DNA from: an uncultured Saprospiraceae bacterium
GTDB lineage: Bacteria; Bacteroidota; Bacteroidia; Chitinophagales; Saprospiraceae
Direction: 5' to 3'
Assembly (NCBI GenBank): GCA_937967535.1
Contig: CALCMV010000209.1
Coordinates: forward strand, 1-10,180
Length of the DNA: 10,180 bases
Of this stretch, positions 5,935 through 10,180 are shown piece by piece. Made by a program: the position numbers and the translations under genes. The notes below the pieces were generated by a model. It was given only the letters and a program-made list of their open reading frames with translations, had not been told where the DNA came from and searched no databases. The stretch's first letter is position 1, and every line of letters starts with the position of its first letter.

Positions 5935-6104
5935 CCTTAGTAACAAGTAAATAATAACTTCACGATTTGGACGGTTTCTTTTGCCCTTATTTTCCTTCTT
6001 GAAAATGGTCATTTATCCCGATAAACTCTCATTTCCAAGAAGAAAACTAAGAGCAAAATAATCTCGTCGAAATCGTAAACTTATTATTTGCTCGTTACTT
6101 AAAG
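5935..6104. repeat. Long imperfect palindrome (~170 bp), MITE-like, between antitoxin and toxin
   Basis: The axis is at 6018/6019, where TTTATC-CC-GATAAA forms a perfect tip. Outward, the arms stay complementary almost to the neighbouring genes. For example, AAATAATAA (near 5949-5957) pairs with TTATTATTT (6080-6088), ACGATTT (5962-5968) pairs with AAATCGT (6070-6076), TTCTTG (5996-6001) pairs with CAAGAA (6036-6041), and AGTAAC (5939-5944) pairs with GTTACT (6094-6099). Only a few single-base indels and scattered mismatches interrupt it; by eye roughly four-fifths of positions pair. There is no open frame. It begins immediately after the antitoxin stop and ends about 8 nt before the toxin ATG. 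Either a small non-autonomous inverted-repeat element inserted here or the operon carries a large RNA hairpin between its two cistrons. No clear target-site duplication is visible. Confidence 0.8.
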
Positions 6105-6112
6105 ACAACTTT

Positions 6113-6514
6113 ATGAAGGTCGTCATTGATACCAACGTTTTAATATCTGCGTTTTTATTTAAAGGTGTTTCGGGGCCTGTTTTTGATTATTGTATGATAG
6201 AAGAAGATGTAATTCTATCTCCGTGGATTCTTGATGAATTTCAAGGTAAATTATTAGGTAGATTCAATTTAGATTTACCGGATGTGAATGAAATCATTGA
6301 TACCATACAACAGAAATCTAATATCATTCAACCAGAAAACGAACTCCCCACCATTTGCAGAGACGAAGACGATAATAATATTCTTCAACTCGCAGAATAC
6401 GTCGAAGCCGATTACATCATCACAGGCGATAAAGACCTACTCACGCTCGAACAATTCAAAGGAACACTCATCATTTCTCCCGGAGAATTTTATACCTTAA
6501 TTTCCGAATCATAA
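6113..6514 (+). CDS. PIN-domain putative toxin (PIN_3 / TIGR00305-like)
   Basis: 133 residues, full length for the family of putative toxin-antitoxin components with a PIN domain. The acidic active-site set is complete: D6 and N8 in VVIDTNVLISAF, E42 in LDEFQGKL, the D-E-D-D-N cluster at 84-88 (ICRDEDDNNILQLA), and D106/D108 in DYIITGDKDLL. The predicted activity is Mg-dependent endoribonuclease action in the cytoplasm, blocked by the small antitoxin encoded upstream. It belongs to a different PIN branch from the VapC at the left edge of the window. No damaged residue is seen, so it should be active unless the palindrome upstream changes its expression. Confidence 0.85.
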   Translation: MKVVIDTNVLISAFLFKGVSGPVFDYCMIEEDVILSPWILDEFQGKLLGRFNLDLPDVNEIIDTIQQKSNIIQPENELPTICRDEDDNNILQLAEYVEADYIITGDKDLLTLEQFKGTLIISPGEFYTLISES

Positions 6515-6576
6515 TCCACACAAAAAAGCCTACCACAACATCTCATCTACAAAAATCGTTTATATTAGCAGAAAAA

Positions 6577-6603
6577 AATCCGTTTAATCCGCCAAATCTG
6601 CGT
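6577..6603 (+). repeat. Three 9-nt tandem words (AATCCGNNN)
   Basis: AATCCGTTT, AATCCGCCA and AATCTGCGT follow each other without gaps in the leader of the PorE-like gene, ending 15 nt before its ATG. I recall similar AATCCG/GTAAT-type intergenic word runs in Bacteroidota genomes. Only one orientation is present here. Confidence 0.5.
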
Positions 6604-6618
6604 TCTATCTGACTCACT

Positions 6619-8613
6619 ATGCAACGATTAATACTACTCATACTTTCAGCTTTCCTGCTAATTTCCTCCTGTAAATATCCGGAAAAAATCCGCGATGGAC
6701 AAACCGCTTTCGAGCGCAAGCAATACGCCGAAGCCCTTCATTTATTCGGAAAAGAATTTGACAAAAAAAGTGGTGAAGACAAAGCCGAAACCGCCTTTTT
6801 CATCGGCAGGTCGTACCTCCAAATCAACGAAAGTGAAAAAGCCGCCGAGTGGTTCAAAAAGGCATGGGATTTAGGCTACGGCGCACCCGCCATGTACAAA
6901 TACGCTCGCACACTCAAGCAACTCGAACGCTACGAAGAAGCCGCCACCGCTTTCAAAACCTACGGCAGAGAAGCCGGAGAAACCGTACAGATGCGCTACG
7001 AAATCAAAGCCTGCGAGCAAGCCGCCCAATGGCTGACCGATACACCCAACAATGAATTTGAACTCGAAAAACAAGCCTTCAATAGTCCTGTATCTGACTA
7101 TGCACCAATGTTTTATGAAAAAAAAATAATTTTCACCTCTGATAGAAATGTTGCTAAAGGCGAGGAGATTTACAAATGGACTGGAAAGGATTTTTCGGAT
7201 ATATTCACAGTAAATGAAAACGGAAATGTCAGCCCATTTTCGGAACTCAACAGCGAATACAACGAAGGTACACCCACCTTCAACAGCACAGGCACAAGCG
7301 TCTATTTCACCCGATGCGGCAGCAGCGAACGCGAAGGTACGGACTACTGTAAAATTTATTTCTCCAAGAAAAATAAAGAAGGAAAATGGGCAAAACCCAA
7401 GCTATGCAGCTTTGCAGAAGGCGAAGGCAATTACGCCCACCCCTTTCTCGCGGACGATGACAAAACGCTCTATTTTTCGTCGGATGTGAACGGGCTTGGA
7501 GGGGCAGATATTTTCAAAGTCGTACTGATAGATGGGGAATGGTCGCGCTCCAATAATCTCGGCAAAGCGGTCAATACACGCAAAGATGAGAAGTTCCCAT
7601 TTCGGCACAATGATACCTTATATTTTGCATCGGATGGTCACGCGGGGATGGGTGGATTGGATATTTTCAAGGCGGTGAAGGTGCGCGGCACTTGGCGCGA
7701 CACCGAAAATCTACGCGCTCCCGTCAATTCCGGCGAAGATGATTTTGGATTTATTTTAAGAGAAAATGCAGACGGCACGGAAACGCAAATCGAAGGCTAT
7801 CTCACCTCCACACGCAAGGGTGGCGAGGGGAAAGACGACATTTATTATTTTACAAAAAAATACATCGCGCCGCCACCACCGCCTCCGCCGATTGATACGA
7901 TTATTCCGCCACCAATTGATACCATAATTCCGCCGCCCGAAGTAGTTTATAATTTTAATTTGAAAGGAAAAATACTCGTAAAGCAGTACGCGAATGACGA
8001 CCCCAATTCGCCCGTAACCGACTCATTACCAGCCGAAAATGCGCGGGTAAGTATTTCTTTTTTAAATAATAATGAAACGATAACAACGGATAATTCAGGC
8101 GAATTTAATTTAAAATTGAACGAAGAAACAGATTATTTTTTCTTGGCTTCAAAAGAGACTTATCTCAATAATTCAGCACGACTTTCAACGAAAGGAGAGC
8201 GCGACAAAAACGCACCCGAAAAGGAATTTGAGGTGCTGATTGTATTGGATAAAATTTTCAAAAACAAAGAAATTACCCTTGAAAACATCTATTACGATTA
8301 CGATAAATGGGACATCAGACCCGATGCCGAACCCTCGCTCAATCTACTCGTAAAAGTACTCAACGAAAACCCTACGATTCGCATCCAACTCGCCTCTCAC
8401 ACCGACTGCCGCGGCGATGATGATTACAATGGAACGCTAAGCGCGAAACGCGCTCAATCTGCCGTTAATTATTTGATTCAGAATGGAATAGATGCCTCGC
8501 GCCTCAATGCACAAGGCTACGGAGAAGAACGCCCGGCGATAGCTTGCGAATGTAATGATTGCACCAAAGATGAACATCAAGCCAACCGCCGAACAACGTT
8601 TAAAATACAATAG
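6619..8613 (+). CDS. PorE-like lipoprotein: TPR, PD40 propeller, carboxypeptidase-regulatory-like domain, OmpA
   Basis: 664 residues. A lipoprotein signal peptide (MQRLILLILSAFLLISSC) puts the lipid-modified cysteine at C18. TPR repeats follow at about 25-137 (e.g. KQYAEALHLFGKEF, ERYEEAATAFKTYG). A PD40/WD40-like propeller at about 155-411 has recurring F/Y-x-S-D blades (IIFTSDRN, LYFSSDVNGLGGADIFK, LYFASDGHAGMGGLDIFK). A proline linker at 418-440 holds two copies of PPPIDTII. A beta-sandwich domain resembling carboxypeptidase regulatory domains spans about 445-525. An OmpA peptidoglycan-binding domain fills 553-664 with D596 (HTDCRG) and R611 (LSAKRA) in the diaminopimelate-binding positions. 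The same domain order defines PorE of the type IX secretion system, which fixes that machine to peptidoglycan. Bacteroidota encode many paralogues, and no other T9SS gene is in the window, so the porE symbol is withheld. Confidence 0.88.
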   Translation: MQRLILLILSAFLLISSCKYPEKIRDGQTAFERKQYAEALHLFGKEFDKKSGEDKAETAFFIGRSYLQINESEKAAEWFKKAWDLGYGAPAMYKYARTLKQLERYEEAATAFKTYGREAGETVQMRYEIKACEQAAQWLTDTPNNEFELEKQAFNSPVSDYAPMFYEKKIIFTSDRNVAKGEEIYKWTGKDFSDIFTVNENGNVSPFSELNSEYNEGTPTFNSTGTSVYFTRCGSSEREGTDYCKIYFSKKNKEGKWAKPKLCSFAEGEGNYAHPFLADDDKTLYFSSDVNGLGGADIFKVVLIDGEWSRSNNLGKAVNTRKDEKFPFRHNDTLYFASDGHAGMGGLDIFKAVKVRGTWRDTENLRAPVNSGEDDFGFILRENADGTETQIEGYLTSTRKGGEGKDDIYYFTKKYIAPPPPPPPIDTIIPPPIDTIIPPPEVVYNFNLKGKILVKQYANDDPNSPVTDSLPAENARVSISFLNNNETITTDNSGEFNLKLNEETDYFFLASKETYLNNSARLSTKGERDKNAPEKEFEVLIVLDKIFKNKEITLENIYYDYDKWDIRPDAEPSLNLLVKVLNENPTIRIQLASHTDCRGDDDYNGTLSAKRAQSAVNYLIQNGIDASRLNAQGYGEERPAIACECNDCTKDEHQANRRTTFKIQ

Positions 8614-8617
8614 ATGT

Positions 8618-8806
8618 GAGAGGCGAGACGAGAGAGACGAGATATGAGACATGAGATTAGAGATATGAGATTAGAGATTAGAGATATGAGATTAGAGATA
8701 TGAGACTTATCTCTTGTCTCACGTCTCTTGTCTCTTGTCTCACGTCTCTTGTCTCTTGTCTCACGTCTCTTGTCTCTAATCTCTCGTCCCACATCTCTTC
8801 CCTCTC
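8618..8806. repeat. Inverted pair of heptamer arrays (GAGANNN x13 / NTCTCNN x14) between convergent genes
   Basis: The left arm at 8618-8708 is 13 uninterrupted 7-nt words: GAGAGGC, GAGACGA, GAGAGAC, GAGATAT, GAGACAT, GAGATTA, GAGATAT, GAGATTA, GAGATTA, GAGATAT, GAGATTA, GAGATAT, GAGACTT. The right arm at 8709-8806 is 14 words of inverse type, mostly GTCTCTT and GTCTCAC, with a 21-nt super-unit (GTCTCAC, GTCTCTT, GTCTCTT) repeated three times from 8716. The arms meet with no spacer. They start 5 nt after the PorE-like stop (8611-8613) and end inside the TGA stop of the convergent gene (8805-8807). The transcript would fold into a stem of about 90 bp. A bidirectional terminator is a plausible role. 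Confidence 0.85.
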
Positions 8807-9359
8807 ATATCTTCGTCGTTTTACGATTTTTCTTTTTCTTATTGCGTTTGGGTGTTTTATATTCCTTTTCTTTTTTGTGGGGAGTTGCTTTGTCGTTTTC
8901 CTTGCGTTGGGGTTCGATGGGTTCGATATTCCAATCCTCGAAAAACTGCTCGAATAGCTGACTGATTTCTCCATTATTAAAGAAACCTTTACTATCTAAC
9001 AACAAGTCGGGCAGTTCTTTAAAAGACTCTTCCATCCCTTCAAGCATTTCGGTATCGGGGCGCATAGATTCGGGAAATTGCTCAAAACTTTTCGTCATAA
9101 AATCAGAAAACATCATCAGGTCAATCGTATCGCCCATGATACGCATCGAGCCTTTCTCGTCAAGTTTTTTAATGTCGAGTTCGGTATCCAAAAAGAAACG
9201 TGCCTCACCGAGTGCTTGTTTCATTTCGTCAAACATCTTATCCATTTCCTTGCTAAGTTTTTCGAGTTCCTGTTTCATTTCGGGGCGTTTATCTGTGCCT
9301 TGTGCGAAAGCAGCGATTGTCATAATTGACATTATAAGAATGGCAAATAATTGTTTCAT
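8805..9359 (-). CDS. Secreted or periplasmic helical protein with lysine-rich tail, unknown function
   Basis: 184 residues. It has an N-terminal signal peptide (MKQLFAILIMSIMTIAAFAQ, likely cut after A-F-A) and then a charged, Met-rich helical part (KQELEKLSKEMDKMFDEMKQ) likely to form a coiled coil. A central acidic segment rich in E, D, M and F follows (about 90-145, e.g. FDDLLLDSK-type stretches and EISQLFEQFFEDWNIEP). The last 32 residues are strongly basic (HKKEKEYKTPKRNKKKKNRK). I recognise no family. The basic tail could bind nucleic acid, lipopolysaccharide or acidic partners in the periplasm, which is inference. The gene ends within the right arm of the heptamer array, which supplies its TGA stop, so its original C-terminus may have been altered. 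Confidence 0.7.
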   Translation of the reverse strand: MKQLFAILIMSIMTIAAFAQGTDKRPEMKQELEKLSKEMDKMFDEMKQALGEARFFLDTELDIKKLDEKGSMRIMGDTIDLMMFSDFMTKSFEQFPESMRPDTEMLEGMEESFKELPDLLLDSKGFFNNGEISQLFEQFFEDWNIEPIEPQRKENDKATPHKKEKEYKTPKRNKKKKNRKTTKI

Positions 9360-9390
9360 ACTACGTTGTGATTGATATTATTAGATGAAC

Positions 9391-9450
9391 GTAAAGCGAT
9401 TTTGTAAATCATTCCGCGTTAAAGTGGACGATTTGAAAAATCGTTTTACC
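9391..9450. repeat. Imperfect inverted repeat of about 25 bp per arm in a divergent intergenic region
   Basis: Left arm GTAAAGCGATTTTGTAAATC at 9391-9410; the reverse complement of the right arm (9424-9449) reads GTAAAACGATTTTTCAAATC, matching at 17 of 20 positions. The right arm also contains its own small hairpin (ACGATT / AATCGT, 9428-9444) followed by TTTT. It lies 32 nt upstream of the secreted-protein gene start at 9359 and over 100 nt from the 9563 start. It could be a regulatory hairpin or operator or a small repeat element. The remainder of the 203-bp gap is AT-rich without other visible structure. Confidence 0.55.
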
Positions 9451-9562
9451 TTTCTTTTTCAAAAATAATGCTAATTTTAGGACGCAATAATTACCAAAAA
9501 TAACATAATTTTACAATAAATATTAAAACGCAAATTACAGGCTAAAAAACCGTAACTCAACT

Positions 9563-10009
9563 ATGCAAAAATACGTCAATCAATTGATAGAAGATATTCG
9601 AGCAATTACCGCCGACCCTATACAAGCTCCTGAACCACAAGAAGATGAAGTATTGCCTCCTCAAATAGAAGAATGGATACAGGGTGGTCCCTTATCCACT
9701 ATGGGGCAGTTATTTGGTCTGGAAAAAATGCAATTTCCACCCGAAGATAAATTGACGACCTCTCAAAAAGAGGCAATTGTGGATGCCATGACGATATTAT
9801 GCCGAGCCTACCATTTCAATATGATTTTTCCTAAAAAATTGCCCAAAGCACTCAGGTACACGCATATCGTAGATTGTCTCAATAGAGATGTGCCGTTCAT
9901 TGGTGAAGGCAGGTTTAGCTTGGAATTTTGTTATTACGAACCCGAACATTGCCCTTTCGACCTTAAATATTGTGATTGCAAAGATTTTGATTTTTATAAT
10001 AACCCATAA
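9563..10009 (+). CDS. Conserved-looking small cytoplasmic protein with C-terminal cysteine cluster, unknown function
   Basis: 148 residues, no signal peptide or membrane segment. The N-terminal helix (YVNQLIEDIRAITA) is followed by a proline- and acid-rich stretch (PEPQEDEVLPPQ). The centre (MGQLFGLEKMQFPPEDKLTT, then a helix QKEAIVDAMTILCRAYHF) and the end (SLEFCYYEPEHCPFDLKYCD) resemble a hypothetical family I have seen in Bacteroidota, where E-F-C-x-Y-x-P-x-x-C-P-F-x-x-x-Y-C-x-C-K closes the protein. The four cysteines C123, C130, C137 and C139 are spaced like a metal-binding site, but no activity can be named. It is followed by a heptamer inverted array from 10071. Confidence 0.75.
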   Translation: MQKYVNQLIEDIRAITADPIQAPEPQEDEVLPPQIEEWIQGGPLSTMGQLFGLEKMQFPPEDKLTTSQKEAIVDAMTILCRAYHFNMIFPKKLPKALRYTHIVDCLNRDVPFIGEGRFSLEFCYYEPEHCPFDLKYCDCKDFDFYNNP

Positions 10010-10070
10010 TCCGTTAAATTTCCATTTCATTTGCCCACAAAAAATCATTAAATTTGCGGACTTTTGAGAT

Positions 10071-10178
10071 AGTTCATAGTTGGTAGTTCATAGTTTATAG
10101 TTCACAGTTTACGGCTCATAATAGCTTATAAACTACGAACTAACAACTATGAACTACGAACTACGAACCACGAACTAA
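10071..10178. repeat. Inverted pair of heptamer arrays (AGTTCAT x7 / GAACTAC x7)
   Basis: The left arm at 10071-10119 is AGTTCAT, AGTTGGT, AGTTCAT, AGTTTAT, AGTTCAC, AGTTTAC, GGCTCAT. A 10-nt centre (AATAGCTTAT) follows. The right arm at 10130-10178 is AAACTAC, GAACTAA, CAACTAT, GAACTAC, GAACTAC, GAACCAC, GAACTAA. Word length is exactly 7 throughout, with seven words on each side. The array lies 61 nt after the stop of the preceding gene and reaches the window edge, so it may continue. It would fold into a stem of about 49 bp in either transcript. Confidence 0.85.
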
Positions 10179-10180
10179 AC

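Noticed and set aside
5935..6112. Structured regulatory RNA antitoxin (type III system)
   Set aside because: Type III antitoxins are tandem pseudoknot repeats with a ToxN-type endoribonuclease. Here there is one palindrome, a PIN toxin and a separate protein antitoxin.
7214..7489. 91-codon plus-strand open frame in another frame
   Set aside because: Lies inside the propeller region of the PorE-like gene, in a frame that only reflects its codon bias.
8618..8806. CRISPR array
   Set aside because: Units are contiguous 7-nt words with no spacers, and the two halves are in opposite orientation. The same holds for 10071-10178.
8577..8974. Open frames on both strands running through 8618-8806 with repetitive R/E/T/D/K or L/S/V/C protein sequences
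   Set aside because: They are by-products of the heptamer array, which lacks stops in some frames. The translations are pure word repeats and overlap the real genes on either side.

Overview
The window looks like a chromosomal segment of a Bacteroidota bacterium, possibly a Saprospiria-, Chitinophaga- or Cytophaga-like lineage. The main evidence is a lipoprotein combining TPR, PD40 propeller, a carboxypeptidase-regulatory-type domain and OmpA (the PorE architecture). Supporting signs are a TAnnTTTG-type promoter element, the lack of obvious Shine-Dalgarno sequences, AT-rich spacers and several hypothetical families of a Bacteroidota type. No rRNA, tRNA, CRISPR array, transposase or phage gene is visible.

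Region 1-1800 is an accessory, decaying zone. On the minus strand lie two successive antitoxin-type genes (495-764, 221-466) and the N-terminal part of a VapC/PIN toxin running off the left edge. Downstream on the plus strand is a 28-codon fragment matching the C-terminal end of valyl-tRNA synthetase (884-967), then a strong 42-nt hairpin, then a TPR gene broken by two in-frame TAA codons (about 1191-1607).

Region 1805-5604 holds three intact genes: a soluble TPR-AAA+ ATPase (1805-3160), a TPR protein with a multi-pass membrane C-terminus (3400-4617), and a convergent RDD-family membrane protein (4714-5604). The first two share orientation and TPR architecture and may act together, with the membrane protein as a scaffold for the ATPase; this is inference.

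Region 5719-6514 is a second toxin-antitoxin-like pair: a small ribbon-helix-helix-like antitoxin and a PIN-family toxin. Almost all of the 178 bp between them is a long imperfect palindrome of about 170 bp.

Region 6619-10009 holds the PorE-like lipoprotein (6619-8613), a convergent secreted helical protein with a lysine-rich tail (8805-9359) and a small conserved-looking cytoplasmic protein with four cysteines near its C-terminus (9563-10009).

The most unusual feature is a recurring intergenic architecture. At 3163-3391, 4616-4718, 8618-8806 and 10071-10178, two arrays of short degenerate tandem words face each other as inverted repeats. The word length is constant within a locus (6, 15, 7 and 7 nt) but the word sequence differs at every locus. 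Two of the arrays fill the gap between convergent stop codons, and stop codons lie inside the arms. Together with simpler palindromes at 5935-6104 and 9391-9450, they suggest an active process that makes or maintains long hairpins between genes, perhaps as bidirectional transcription barriers.
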